Shown one piece after another: positions 1-10,605 of a DNA stretch of 64,000 nt. The notes beneath the pieces are model-generated. The model did no database searches, was not told the DNA's origin, and saw only the letters and a list, made by a program, of their open reading frames with translations. The DNA comes from Mycobacterium sp. ACS1612 (GTDB lineage Bacteria > Actinomycetota > Actinomycetes > Mycobacteriales > Mycobacteriaceae): contig NZ_LZHZ01000065.1 in assembly GCF_001667505.1 (NCBI RefSeq), positions 62,001 through 126,000 on the forward strand, in the 5' to 3' direction. The position numbers and the translations under genes are program-made. Positions within the stretch are counted from its first letter, which is position 1; each line of letters opens with the position of its first letter.

Positions 1-2196
1 CACCTCCCCGACCAACTCGGGCCTCACAAAGGTGACGCCTTTGGCGTCCTGGGTGGAAAGTCTTGCGTTGAACGGTGATTCGCTGGTTTCCAACGGTGTC
101 AGTAGCCCTTTGAGTTTGGTGAGCTCCTTCTCGGTGAAGCCGGTGCCGACGCGCCCGACGAACCGGAGACCACCGTCGGCGGGTATACCCAGCATGAGCG
201 CCCCGATGCCGCTGGAGCGGCCGCCCTCGCCTTGGCGCCAGCCACCGATCACCACTTCCTGGGTGTTCCAGATCTTGTCTTTGATCCACGACGACGACCG
301 CCTGCCCGGCTGGTACGTCGAATCACGCTTCTTGCCGACCACCCCTTCCCAGCGGTGCTCGCGGGCATGCTCCATCGCCTCGGGGCCGTCGCCGGGCAGG
401 GTGTCGGGCACGATGAGCCCACCGCCCTCGGCCAACGCCTCCAGCAGTCGGCGACGGTCAGAGTACTTGGCGCGCAACAAAGATCGGCCGTCGAGAAACA
501 GGATGTCGAACGCCCAGTACTCGACCCGAGTGGACCGCGCCCGGTTCTGCATCTCCGAAAAACTCGGTACTCCGTTGCGGTCGAGCGCCACTGCCTCGCC
601 GTCGAGAATCACGTGATGGTCGGCGAGATCGGCGGCGAGCGCCTCGAATTGCGGATACTCGCGGGTGACGTCGCGACCACGGCGCGAGCGCAAGTTCAGT
701 CGGCCGTGATTGGCTTCGGCGATGACGCGGTAGCCGTCCCACTTGCCTTCGAACGCCCATTGTGAGGCCTTGAGCTTGGCGACCGATCCCTCCGTCGCGA
801 GCATCGGCGCCAGATCGCCGGCCTGCGGGTTGGCCTGCTCCTTCATCCGGTGCGCCAGCCAGTTCTTGCCGTCGGTCTGGATCAGCGCGTAGCGGCCCTC
901 GATCTTCTTGCCGTGCAACGTGATTATGACCTCGCCGCCCTTGGCTGGGCCGTCGGGCGCATGGTCGCGGAACTTCTCGGTCTCGTATGTGCCGGTGTCC
1001 CAGATGATCACCTTGCCGCCGCCGTACTCGCCTCTCGGGATCTCACCCTCGAAGCTGCCGTACTCGAACGGGTGGTCCTCGGTGTGTACGGCCAGATGGT
1101 TGACCGAGGACGTATCGGGCAGGTTCTTCGGGATGGCCCAACTGACGAGCACGCCGTTGCGCTCCAACCGGAAGTCGTAGTGCAGTCGTCGGGCGTGATG
1201 CTCCTGGATGACGAAGAAGTCGTCATTGCCTGCGGTGGGCGCGACGTTCGGGACCGGTTCGGGGGTCTTTCCGGCGTCGCGCATGCTGCGGTAGGTGGTG
1301 AGCGCGTCGGCCACCGGGGCGTCGGTGTCCATCGCGGACAACAGGTCACCGTCGCGTTCGACGCGTTCGAGTACCTCGTCGAAGCGCAGGTGCCGCAGGT
1401 CGGGGTCCTCGATTTCGTCCCAGGTGCGGGGCGCGGCGACGGTGGGCTCGTCACGGCCGCGCAGCGAGTACGGCGCGATGGTCGTCTTGTTGCCGTTGTT
1501 CTGGCTCCAGTCGACGAACACCTTGCCGGTGCGCACGCTCTTCGTCATGGTGGCCGTCACCCGCTTGGGCATCGTCTTTTCCAACTGCGTCGCGATCCGC
1601 CGCGCCAACACCGACGCGCCATGCGAACTGATCGGTTTCTCCAGCGGCACATAAAGATGCAGGCCCTTGCTGCCGCTCGTCAACGGATATGTGGTGAGCC
1701 CGATTCCGGTGATGAGCTCGCGGACCTCATGGGCCACCTCGCACAGTTGCCGGAACGTGACGCCCTCGCCGGGGTCCAGGTCGAACACCACCCGGGTGGC
1801 GAGGCCGGGCGTCTGCTCGGCGCCGTGCTCCCGCGTCCACGTGCTGACGAACCGCCATTGCGGCACATGCACTTCCAGCGATGCCTGCTGCGCGATCCAC
1901 GCGAGACCTTCGGCGGTGTTGATGATCGGGTAGGTCGTCGTGCCCGACTTGTGGGAGATCGAACCCCGGTCCAGCCAGTCGGGCGCCGAGCTGGCGAGCT
2001 GCTTCTCGAAGAACGACGGTTCGTCGACGCCGTTGGGCCATCGCTTGCGGGTGACGGCCCGGCCCGCGATATGCGGCAGCATCGCCTCGGCGATGGCGAC
2101 GTAGTAGTCGAACACCTCTGCTTTCGTGGTGCCCGTGGCCGGGTACAGGACTTTGTCCGGGTTGGTCAGCTTCACCCGCCCGTATCGATCCACCAC
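1..2196 (-). CDS. ligD: ATP-dependent DNA ligase LigD, multifunctional NHEJ enzyme (C-terminus cut by window edge)
   Basis: Non-homologous end-joining enzyme that fills, trims and seals double-strand breaks together with Ku. The frame is open from a GTG at 2196 (a second GTG lies at 2193) to base 1, 732 codons, so only the last part of the ligase domain is missing. Domains run polymerase (about 1-290, with the DLD metal motif at residues 139-141 inside FDLDPGEG), phosphoesterase (about 320-460, with HHARRLHYDFRL near 336), then ligase (KWDG, adenylated Lys about 485). This is the usual mycobacterial Pol-PE-Lig order. Ku lies at 14082 on the other strand, pointing away, rather than next door. 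No stop codon is visible. Confidence 0.95.
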   Translation of the reverse strand, partial: MVDRYGRVKLTNPDKVLYPATGTTKAEVFDYYVAIAEAMLPHIAGRAVTRKRWPNGVDEPSFFEKQLASSAPDWLDRGSISHKSGTTTYPIINTAEGLAWIAQQASLEVHVPQWRFVSTWTREHGAEQTPGLATRVVFDLDPGEGVTFRQLCEVAHEVRELITGIGLTTYPLTSGSKGLHLYVPLEKPISSHGASVLARRIATQLEKTMPKRVTATMTKSVRTGKVFVDWSQNNGNKTTIAPYSLRGRDEPTVAAPRTWDEIEDPDLRHLRFDEVLERVERDGDLLSAMDTDAPVADALTTYRSMRDAGKTPEPVPNVAPTAGNDDFFVIQEHHARRLHYDFRLERNGVLVSWAIPKNLPDTSSVNHLAVHTEDHPFEYGSFEGEIPRGEYGGGKVIIWDTGTYETEKFRDHAPDGPAKGGEVIITLHGKKIEGRYALIQTDGKNWLAHRMKEQANPQAGDLAPMLATEGSVAKLKASQWAFEGKWDGYRVIAEANHGRLNLRSRRGRDVTREYPQFEALAADLADHHVILDGEAVALDRNGVPSFSEMQNRARSTRVEYWAFDILFLDGRSLLRAKYSDRRRLLEALAEGGGLIVPDTLPGDGPEAMEHAREHRWEGVVGKKRDSTYQPGRRSSSWIKDKIWNTQEVVIGGWRQGEGGRSSGIGALMLGIPADGGLRFVGRVGTGFTEKELTKLKGLLTPLETSESPFNARLSTQDAKGVTFVRPELVGEV

Positions 2197-2227
2197 CTCA
2201 CGGTATATACCCGCGTACCGTTGAACT

Positions 2228-2455
2228 ATGGCGAAGATCTTCGCGGCGTGCCTGCTCGCAGGGGCTGCCGTGCTGGTCGGCGTGCCGCAGGCGGCAGCCG
2301 ACCCTGAAGATCGTGTGCCCTACTGCTCGGGGGACCAATCCCCGATGGACACCTACTGCAGGCCGATGCCGAACCAGAGCTTCACCGACGGCGCGCCAGG
2401 CGCCAACCCCGGAGTGTCGCTGGGCACCAACCCCGGTTACGAGCCCGTCACCTGA
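2228..2455 (+). CDS. small secreted protein, 75 aa
   Basis: Short exported protein of unknown function. The N-terminus MAKIFAACLLAGAAVLVG followed by a small-residue AAADP site looks like a Sec signal peptide of about 25 residues. The mature part of about 50 residues is rich in Pro, Gly, Asn and Asp with two Cys. It is transcribed divergently from ligD with 31 bp between the starts. Such short secreted proteins are common in mycobacteria and have no assigned role. The signal peptide is seen directly; the function is unknown. Confidence 0.65.
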   Translation: MAKIFAACLLAGAAVLVGVPQAAADPEDRVPYCSGDQSPMDTYCRPMPNQSFTDGAPGANPGVSLGTNPGYEPVT

Positions 2456-2467
2456 AATCTCGCCTCG

Positions 2468-3890
2468 TTAGGCGGCGTTGGGTTCGGGTCCGCCGGGGTG
2501 GTGGTCGTCGTCTGGTGGGCGGAGGAGTCGTTCGGGGGTGTGGTAGGTGTTGATGCGGGTTTGGCCGTCCCCCGCAAGCGGGAGGTGCCCCCAGTCCAGC
2601 TGTGGTGGGGGGATCCATTCGACTTCGTGGCGGTCGTTGAGGCGGGTGCTCCAGCCGCCGGGTTCGACCATCCGGTTATCCGGTCCGCAGGCCAGGCCGA
2701 GGTCATCGACGTTGGTTTGGCCGTCATCGGCCCAGTCGGCGGCGGCGTGGTGGACTTGGCAGCCGTAGGCGGGCACCGTGCAGCCCGGTTTGGTGCAGCC
2801 CCCGTCGCGGGCGATCAGCATGATCCGCTGGGCCACCGAGGCGGTGCGGCGGGACCGAAACAGATCCAACGCTGATCCGGTGGCCCGGTCGAACACCGCC
2901 AACCACGGGTGCGCGCGCGCAGCCATCCGGATCACCGTGGACAGCGGCAGCACGGTGCCGCCGGCGGTGACACCGACCCCGGCGCGGTGTTCCAAGTCCT
3001 GCAGGGTGGTGCGGATGATGATCGAGGTCGCCACCCCGTTGTGCTGACCCAACGCCCCGCTTTCCAACACACTGCGCCCGATCGCGACCAGCGCATCATG
3101 TTGGCGCTGGGCCAGGCTGCGGTGATCACCCTCGATCTGGGCCTGACTGGGGGTGCCCGACACACAGGGCTGGGCATCGGCGGGGTTGCCCATCCCCGGG
3201 GCGGCCCATTTGGCCCAGATCGCCTCCCAGATCGCCCGCCCCTCCGGTGAGAGGAGGCCGGTGATACGGGAGTTGCCGTCGGGGTGTTGGGGACCCATCC
3301 GTATCTCACGGCGCGCCGCCCGTTGGGTGTCGTCGGGTTCGGGGCCGTCCTGATCGAGCAGAAAAATCAACCGGTCGGCGGTATCTTTCAACATCCTTCG
3401 GCCCGACTCCGAGCGCGACACGCACCAGATCGGCCTCAACCTGATGGCGAGTAGCGGCATCAACACCGGCCGGAATCGACTCCATCGCCTTGCAGAGCAC
3501 GTGGACGTGCTCGGCGGTGATCGCCCCATGGGTTTGGGCCGCCGCGGTGTAAGCCAACACCGGCTCCAACGGCTCCCCCGACACGGTGGGCCGCGGCGCC
3601 AACACCGCCGCCTCAGCCAACCGCCGACCCGCCTCCTTGCTCGACAACCCCCACCGGATCGCCAACACCTGCCGCCACGACTTGGCGCCCAACTGCGTCG
3701 CGGTGGCCTGGGTCTGCAACCGAACCACCAACCCGTGCCGGTGCGCGGGCAACTGGCAGGACACGGTTTCGACTTCGTCGAGCACCGCCAACAACTGCGG
3801 GCGGGTCAACACCTCCACCGGCAGCCCGGCCAGCGCGGTGTGCGCGGCGCGCAGCGCCGCCACCGCCTCATCGACCACACCCCCACCCAT
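2468..3890 (-). pseudogene. 13E12-repeat family protein (DUF222 plus HNH nuclease domain), frameshifted
   Basis: Member of the REP13E12 family with an N-terminal DUF222 region and a C-terminal HNH endonuclease-like domain. The N-terminal part reads from ATG 3890 (MGGGVVDEAVAAL) and the C-terminal part, with CTKPGCTVPAYGCQVHH and GPDNRMVEPGG, sits in another frame down to 2468. The switch lies at about 3385-3392, where GPKDV stops continuing sensibly and KDTADRLIFLLDQDG resumes one frame on. The span of 1423 nt is 3n+1, so a single extra base would explain it. Apart from this, length (about 474 codons) and domains are complete. It is either a recent pseudogene or a sequencing error. An SOS box lies just upstream. 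Confidence 0.85.
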
Positions 3891-3893
3891 AAC

Positions 3894-3909
3894 TCGAACA
3901 TACGTTCGA
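3894..3909. promoter_or_regulatory. LexA-binding SOS box upstream of the 13E12 gene
   Basis: TCGAACATACGTTCGA is a perfect match to the mycobacterial SOS box TCGAAC-N4-GTTCGA. It begins 4 nt upstream of the proposed ATG at 3890, in the 81-bp gap between the DUF4032 gene stop and this start. Several 13E12 genes of M. tuberculosis are known LexA/SOS targets, so DNA-damage induction of this copy is a reasonable inference. The short distance to the ATG implies either leaderless transcription overlapping the box or a start further downstream. Confidence 0.88.
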
Positions 3910-3971
3910 ACTCTAAGGAAACTCGAGTGCCGAACCGAAGAAAACCCTAAGAAATTGCCGCTCAACGGGTT

Positions 3972-5231
3972 TCAGTCGCCGCGCAATACCTCGAAGGGCT
4001 CCGTCGGCACCTCCGCAATGGCCAGCTTCGCCGCGGAGTCGACCGGGATCACGCCACGAGACAGCGCCGCGAGCGCCTTGTTGGTGCCGACATCGTGGCC
4101 CGCCCTCTCGCTCAACAACCACCTCACCTCGAGCAGATCGCAGTACGCCTGGATCGGGGTGCCTTTCCTGCCGACCACGTCGTGCGCCAACCGTTCGTAC
4201 GGGGTGAGCACCTCCATCACCCACAACCGGGCGGCGGTCGAGTCGTCGACGTCGTGTCCTGCTTCGCGGCACAACTGAGCCTGATACGCCTGCAGGTCGC
4301 CGAGCAGGATCTCGGCCTGACCCTCTCCGACGTCCAAGCCGGTGAGCTCGCGCAGCCGTTGCGCGTGGTAGCGCCGATCACCAACGGCGACACGGATTTT
4401 GAGTCGGCTCGGATCATCGCCGACCGGTTGAAGGGACACTTCGTCGACGACGAAACCCAATTCGTTCAACTTGCGCACGGTTCCCTCGACCCGGTACCGG
4501 TCGGCGAAGTCGAACGTCGGCTCGGCGTGCAAGGCATCCCACAGTTCGTAGTAACGGGTGCGGGTCTGCTGCGCCTCGTCGATCAGCACGTCCTCCAGCG
4601 TCGACCGGCCGAGGCGTTCGGCGAGATCGATCATGCCCATGGCGACGTTCTCCACCATGATGTCGAGGTCGTGCTCACGCTGCCCGTGGCTCAAAATCGG
4701 GTGCACTTCCGAGGTTTCGGCGTCGACCAGTTGCGCCTGCAGGAGCTGCCCGTCACGGGAGAACAGCGTGTTCGCCAGTGAGCAGTCACCCCAGAACACG
4801 CCGTGCCGGTGCAGTTCGACCATCAGCCCGGCCATGGCATCCAACAACCGCCCGCGGTGCTTGGGCTGGTCTGCGGGCAGCCGCATGAAGAGCCTGCGGT
4901 ATTGCCAGGACCCCTCGAGGTAACGGGTCACCAGGATCGCGGTGTCGAACTCAGGCTGGACCACCAGTCCCGCGGGACGCACAGCGGGCAAGCCCATCTC
5001 CTCGAGCCTGCCCAGTACGTCGTACTCCTTGGCCGCTATCCGCGGCGGCATGTCCTTGACCGCCCACAGTGTGCCGTCGGCCTCGACGAACTTCACCAGG
5101 TGCCTGCTGGGTCCAACCGCTATGTCGCGCAGTGGAACATCGGGGACGTTCCACTGCGACAACGGCCGGTCCCACGGCAGCGCCAGCAGACCCGCAGAAG
5201 GCGCCCGAAGCCGAAACTCCGGCGCGCGCAC
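3972..5231 (-). CDS. DUF4032 family kinase-like protein, 419 aa
   Basis: Cytoplasmic protein of the DUF4032 family, with a protein-kinase-like fold in the N-terminal half. Visible elements are a candidate ATP-binding Lys in LWAVKDMPP (about residue 60), a catalytic-loop-like GVFWGDCSLANTLF (about 145-160, GDxxxxN pattern) and a DFG-like LVDAET (about 170). The rest is the DUF4032 C-terminal part. It starts 1 nt downstream of the stop of the ABC ATPase gene (5233), so it is probably the last gene of the sugar transporter operon. Substrate and function are unknown. Membership in the polyol operon is inferred from spacing only. Confidence 0.8.
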   Translation of the reverse strand: MRAPEFRLRAPSAGLLALPWDRPLSQWNVPDVPLRDIAVGPSRHLVKFVEADGTLWAVKDMPPRIAAKEYDVLGRLEEMGLPAVRPAGLVVQPEFDTAILVTRYLEGSWQYRRLFMRLPADQPKHRGRLLDAMAGLMVELHRHGVFWGDCSLANTLFSRDGQLLQAQLVDAETSEVHPILSHGQREHDLDIMVENVAMGMIDLAERLGRSTLEDVLIDEAQQTRTRYYELWDALHAEPTFDFADRYRVEGTVRKLNELGFVVDEVSLQPVGDDPSRLKIRVAVGDRRYHAQRLRELTGLDVGEGQAEILLGDLQAYQAQLCREAGHDVDDSTAARLWVMEVLTPYERLAHDVVGRKGTPIQAYCDLLEVRWLLSERAGHDVGTNKALAALSRGVIPVDSAAKLAIAEVPTEPFEVLRGD

Positions 5232-5232
5232 C

Positions 5233-6312
<1,080 letters not shown>

Positions 6313-6322
6313 TGGTTTCTCC

Positions 6323-7192
6323 CTACTTGATCGCGCCGAACGAAAGTCCGCGCACCAGCTTGTTCTGTGCGAACCACCCGCAGAGGATCACGGGCAGTGC
6401 TGCCATGGTTGCGGCCGCCGACAGCACGGCCCAGTACTGACCTTCACCGGCGATGAACCCGACCAGGTACACCGGCATGGTCTGTGCGTTCACCGCGGTC
6501 AGGTTCACCGCGAAGAAGAACTCATTCCACGCGAAGATCACACAGATCAGCGCGGTCGCCGCGATGCCCGGCGAGACCAGCGGGAGAATGACCTCGCGCA
6601 CCGAGCGCCACAGGCTCGCGCCGTCCAGGCTCGCCGCTTCGAGTAGTTCACCGGGCACCTCGAGGAAGAACGATCGCATCATCCAAACCGCGATCGGCAG
6701 GTTCATCGAGGTGTAGAGGATGACGAGTGCCCAGATGTTGTCCAGCAGACCGATGTTGGACACGATCACATACAGCGGCAGGATCGCCGCGACGATCGGC
6801 AGCATCTTGGTACTCATGAAGAAGAACAGCGCGTCCTGGGTCTTGCGGACCGGCCGCAGCGACAGCGCGAACGCGGCCGGAGTCCCCAGTGCCAGTACCA
6901 GGACCGTCGAAATGACGGTGGCGAAGATGGAGTTCAGCAGTGGGGTCCCAATGCCCTGTTCGAACACCGCCTTGAACTGATCCAGCGTCGGGGTGAAGAG
7001 CAGCTTCGGCGGGCTGGTCGCCGCGTCACCCTCTTGCTTGAAGGCCGTCAGGACCATCCAGAACACGGGAAAGAAAAATCCCAGCCCGACGAGCCACGCA
7101 ACCACACCCCACGGGCTGAACTTGCGGCTCTTCTTCTTCGAGGCCGTGGCCGGAGCCGTTGTCTGCGTAGCCTTCTCAACTGTTGTCGTCAT
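6323..7192 (-). CDS. carbohydrate ABC transporter permease (MalG type), 289 aa
   Basis: Inner-membrane permease subunit. The ATG at 7192 (MTTTVEKATQ) follows the stop of the previous permease by 2 nt. The same frame stays open far upstream, but that stretch is only the shadow of the neighbouring gene. After a Lys-rich cytoplasmic N-terminus there are about six hydrophobic segments, the first GVVAWLVGLGFFFPVFW. The EAA loop is EAASLDGASLWRSVREVILP, the contact site for the ATPase. It pairs with the MalF-type permease at 7195-8172. Confidence 0.92.
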   Translation of the reverse strand: MTTTVEKATQTTAPATASKKKSRKFSPWGVVAWLVGLGFFFPVFWMVLTAFKQEGDAATSPPKLLFTPTLDQFKAVFEQGIGTPLLNSIFATVISTVLVLALGTPAAFALSLRPVRKTQDALFFFMSTKMLPIVAAILPLYVIVSNIGLLDNIWALVILYTSMNLPIAVWMMRSFFLEVPGELLEAASLDGASLWRSVREVILPLVSPGIAATALICVIFAWNEFFFAVNLTAVNAQTMPVYLVGFIAGEGQYWAVLSAAATMAALPVILCGWFAQNKLVRGLSFGAIK

Positions 7193-7194
7193 GG

Positions 7195-8172
7195 TCAGGC
7201 CGCCTCTTCCTTGCCGGTGAATGATTTGAAGATCAACCGAAGCGCGAAGCTGGCGATGATCATCGTGAAGATCACCACCACAACGCCCATCGCGGCCGCC
7301 TGGCCCATGTCGAAGCCGAGGAATGCGCGCTGGTAGATGTAGAACGGCAGGTTCGCGCTCGCGATACCCGGGCCGCCCTGCGTCAGCATGTAGATGGTGT
7401 CGAAGGTGTTCACCAGATAGATCGCGCCGAGCACGACACCCAGTTCGATGAAGCGCCGAAGGTGGGGCAGCGTCAACTCGCGGAAGAGTTGAAACGCGCC
7501 CGCACCGTCGACTCGACCGGCCTCCAGGATGTCGCGAGGCATCGACTGGAGGCCGGCGAGGATCAACAACATCATGAACGGCGTCCACTGCCAGATCAGG
7601 ACGACCATCACCATCTGGAACCCGTATTCGCCGATCCAGTCGACCGGCCCGAGGCCCACTAGGGACAGCACCCAGTTCAAGATGCCGTTCGTGGCGTCGA
7701 GGATCGTGGTCTTCCAAACCAGCGCCGCTGCAACGGGAGTGATGAGGAACGGTGTGATGAGCAGCGTGCGCACCACACCGCGACCCAGGAACGCGCGGTC
7801 GAGTAACAATGCGATCAGCAGACCGAGAAACGCGGAGACCAGCACGACGACCACGATCAGTAGCACGGTGTTGAAGGCCACCGTCCAGAACTGGCTGTCC
7901 TTGACGACCGCGATGTAGTTGTTCAGCCCGACGAACTGCCTGGATCCCGGGCGAACCAGGTTCCACGACAACGTCGAGTAGTACAGCGTAAACAAGAACG
8001 GGATCTGCGTGACGACGATCATGAAGATCAGCGCCGGCAGCAATGGCCCACGCCGCCGCCAGCCCTCGGCACGACTCACCCCTGTGTCTTGAGCCTCCCG
8101 GATCTTGCGAACCCGTTCGGCCACTGCCGCATCACTGGCGGCAGTATCGGTATCAGCGGTAACAGTCATCAC
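7195..8172 (-). CDS. carbohydrate ABC transporter permease (MalF type), 325 aa
   Basis: Second permease subunit. A cytoplasmic N-terminus of about 45 residues (including GWRRRGPLLPALIF) precedes about six membrane segments, the first IFMIVVTQIPFLFTLYY. The EAA loop is EAGRVDGAGAFQLFRELTLP. Its ATG at 8172 overlaps the stop of the solute-binding protein gene by 4 nt, which indicates translational coupling. The family takes up sugars or polyols. Confidence 0.92.
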   Translation of the reverse strand: MMTVTADTDTAASDAAVAERVRKIREAQDTGVSRAEGWRRRGPLLPALIFMIVVTQIPFLFTLYYSTLSWNLVRPGSRQFVGLNNYIAVVKDSQFWTVAFNTVLLIVVVVLVSAFLGLLIALLLDRAFLGRGVVRTLLITPFLITPVAAALVWKTTILDATNGILNWVLSLVGLGPVDWIGEYGFQMVMVVLIWQWTPFMMLLILAGLQSMPRDILEAGRVDGAGAFQLFRELTLPHLRRFIELGVVLGAIYLVNTFDTIYMLTQGGPGIASANLPFYIYQRAFLGFDMGQAAAMGVVVVIFTMIIASFALRLIFKSFTGKEEAA

Positions 8173-9536
8173 TTCTCCTGATAGCTTCGGCCGACGACCT
8201 CGGCATATTCCTGTGCTTGATCCAGCGCGTCATCCACCGACTTCTGCCCGGCCATCGCCGCGCTGATCTGCTGGCTCACCCGGGTCCCGAGATCCTGGAA
8301 TTCGGGAATTCCGACGAACTGCACGCCGGTGTACGGAACCGGTTGCACCGTGGGCTTATTCGGGGTCGCGTTCTTAATCGACTGCAGCGTCAGCGGTCCG
8401 TATGTTTTGGAAATCGCCTCGTACTCAGGCAGTTGGGTGTAGGTCGAAGTCCTGCTGCCCGGTGGGACCCGTGCCCAGCCCAGCTTCTCACCGACCAGTT
8501 TCATGTAGTCCTTGCTGGTCATCCACGAGATGAACTTCCACGCGCCGTCGGGGTTCTTGGCGTGCGTCGGTATGCCGAGCGACCACGTGTACAGCCAGCC
8601 CGAGTTCGGCTTCTCGGCAATCGGTGCGGAGAGGTAGCCGATCTTGCCCTGTAGATCCGGATGTTCCTTCGGGTCCTCGAGCACCGACACCGCCGACGTC
8701 GCGTCGTACCACATCGCTGTCTGGCCCTGCCCGAAAAGGTTGGCGCACTCCTGGAATCCCGTCGACGAGGCGCCGATCTCACCGGCATCCTTGACCAGGT
8801 CGACGTAGAAGTTGACGGCCTTACGGACCTCGGGGCTGTTGAGTTGAGCGTTCCACTGCTCGTCGAACCAGCGGCCGCCGAACGTGTTGATCACGGTGTC
8901 GAGCGGCGCAAGCACCTCACCCCAGCCAGGCTTGCCGCGAAGGCAGATACCCGCGTCCGAGATGCCCTTGGCTTTGATCGCCTTCGCCCAGTCCGCGACC
9001 TCGCTCCACTGCGGCTGGTAGTTGGGGTCCTTGGGGACCTCGATGCCCGCCTCTTCGAACATATCCTTGCGGTACATCAGGAATGACGACTCGCCGTAGA
9101 ACGGCACCGAGTACATGTTCCCGTCATAGGACAACGAGTCCCGCAGCGACGGGATGAAGTCATCCATGTCGTAATCGGGCGTGTTCTTCATGTAGTCGTT
9201 AAGGGGCAGCAGCCAGCCGGTCTTCGCCCACTGCGGCGTCTCGAAGTTGCTGATCATCACGACGTCGAACTCACTGCCGCCCATGGCCGTCGACATCGTG
9301 ATCTTCGCCCGGGCCTGGTTCTCCGACAACGAGATGAACTTCAGCTTCGTGCCGGGATTCGCCTTCTCGAACTCCGAGGACAGCTTCTGGGCATCCGTCA
9401 TCTGCGAGTTGGATACCAGGGCGATGGTCACCTCGTCGGCCGACGCCCCGAAGCTGCCTGCGCCGGCGCAGCCCGAGGTCAAAACCAGCCCAGCGGCGGC
9501 GATACACGCTCCTACTCTCTGTAACGCTCTCACCAT
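8169..9536 (-). CDS. extracellular sugar-binding lipoprotein of the ABC importer, 455 aa
   Basis: Substrate-binding component anchored outside the membrane. The start is ATG 9536, preceded by a strong GGGGAGG ribosome site. The upstream in-frame stretch belongs to the regulator's antisense and is not part of the gene. Signal peptide and lipobox are visible: VGACIAAAGLVLTSGCAG, lipidated Cys about residue 23. The mature part is a family 1 extracellular solute-binding protein (VTIALVSNSQMTDAQKLSSEF). First structural gene of the transporter operon, 11 nt after the SorC regulator stop. Confidence 0.93.
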   Translation of the reverse strand: MVRALQRVGACIAAAGLVLTSGCAGAGSFGASADEVTIALVSNSQMTDAQKLSSEFEKANPGTKLKFISLSENQARAKITMSTAMGGSEFDVVMISNFETPQWAKTGWLLPLNDYMKNTPDYDMDDFIPSLRDSLSYDGNMYSVPFYGESSFLMYRKDMFEEAGIEVPKDPNYQPQWSEVADWAKAIKAKGISDAGICLRGKPGWGEVLAPLDTVINTFGGRWFDEQWNAQLNSPEVRKAVNFYVDLVKDAGEIGASSTGFQECANLFGQGQTAMWYDATSAVSVLEDPKEHPDLQGKIGYLSAPIAEKPNSGWLYTWSLGIPTHAKNPDGAWKFISWMTSKDYMKLVGEKLGWARVPPGSRTSTYTQLPEYEAISKTYGPLTLQSIKNATPNKPTVQPVPYTGVQFVGIPEFQDLGTRVSQQISAAMAGQKSVDDALDQAQEYAEVVGRSYQEK

Positions 9537-9547
9537 TACCTCCCCTT

Positions 9548-10585
9548 TCACTGGGCCAACAACCAACGGGCACAATCGATGTCGCAAACAAGAAGTCGAG
9601 CGAGCTCGCCCCGCAGCGCACCGAGGGTGGCCTGGTGCTTGGTGGCGCCGCTCGAGATCAGGATCGTCTTCTGACACGCCCGGACGTCTTCGAGCGGAAC
9701 GGAGACCGCGCGCTGCTGCAGCTCGGTGTCGACGGGAGCGCCGTCGGCGTCGAAGAACCGGCCGCCGATCTCACCCACCGCGCCGAGCGAGATGAGCTCG
9801 TCGAGCATCTTGGTGTCGAGGAAGCTGCCTTCGAACAGAGTGGTCGACGTCGACACTGCGCCGACGCCGAACAGCATCACGTCGGCCCGCCTGCCCGCCT
9901 CGAGCGTGCGGGAGATCAGCGAGTCGCTGCGCATGGAAGCGACGGTCGACGGGTCCGCATACAGCGGCGCGGGCAGCCGGATCGTGGCGGCCCGCAACAC
10001 ATCTGCGCAGCGGCCGAGGATGAACTCGGTGCCGGTCTGGTAGGCGGCCGTCGACATGGCGCCGTCGAGCTGGACCACGGCGCGGCAGCTGGCGACGCCC
10101 GGCGTGAGGGCATCGGCCACCGCGGCTTGTTCGGGGCCCCAGGTGAATCCGAGGACGTCGTCGGGTGACAGCCGGCGCATCAACAGCGAGGCGGCGGCGC
10201 GGCCGACGCTGGCATAGGCGGCGGGCCTGCCGGGCGCACCGACGTCGATGCCGTGGCCCGCGACGACGGCCTCGGTGAGACCGAAGCGCTGCTCGAGTTC
10301 GCGTTCCTCGTCGGCGTGCAGATCGTCCTGCATATCGGGTGGGACGACGACCTCGATGCGGACCAGTCCCCTGGCTTTCGCCCTGGCGACCAGTCGGCCC
10401 GCCGTCGGGCGCGAGACGCCGAGCCTCGACGCGATCTCAGCCTGGGTCAGGCCGTCGAGGTAGTAGAGCGTCGCGGCTCGCAGTGCGAGTCGCAGGTCTT
10501 CGGGGGTGGCGGCGCGGTCGCGCACCGTCGAGACAACCTGGCCACCAAGCTCGGTGACCTTGCCATTCGACGTCGGTGTCGACAC
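9548..10585 (-). CDS. SorC-family (sugar-binding domain) transcriptional regulator, 345 aa
   Basis: Likely effector-responsive regulator of the polyol locus. A GTG start at 10585 is favoured by the AGGAGGAGAGGAG purine run just upstream; the frame stays open further but only over the antisense of the dehydrogenase gene. The N-terminal helix-turn-helix is at about residues 30-65 (GLTQAEIASRLGVSRPTAGRL). The rest is the sugar-phosphate-binding SorC domain. It is the first gene of the leftward arm, divergent from the dehydrogenase arm, with a double inverted repeat between them. Whether it activates or represses cannot be read from sequence. Confidence 0.9.
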   Translation of the reverse strand: MSTPTSNGKVTELGGQVVSTVRDRAATPEDLRLALRAATLYYLDGLTQAEIASRLGVSRPTAGRLVARAKARGLVRIEVVVPPDMQDDLHADEERELEQRFGLTEAVVAGHGIDVGAPGRPAAYASVGRAAASLLMRRLSPDDVLGFTWGPEQAAVADALTPGVASCRAVVQLDGAMSTAAYQTGTEFILGRCADVLRAATIRLPAPLYADPSTVASMRSDSLISRTLEAGRRADVMLFGVGAVSTSTTLFEGSFLDTKMLDELISLGAVGEIGGRFFDADGAPVDTELQQRAVSVPLEDVRACQKTILISSGATKHQATLGALRGELARLLVCDIDCARWLLAQ

Positions 10586-10605
10586 TGCCGCTCCTCTCCT
10601 CCTGT

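Noticed and set aside
850..2307. Long plus-strand ORF (485 aa) opposite ligD
   Set aside because: It is antisense to the LigD frame, Arg/Gly/Val-rich without any recognisable motif, and depends on high GC for its length.
3380..3395. Programmed ribosomal frameshift in the 13E12 gene
   Set aside because: No slippery heptamer or downstream pseudoknot is visible at GTTGAAAGATACC, and family members are encoded in one frame.
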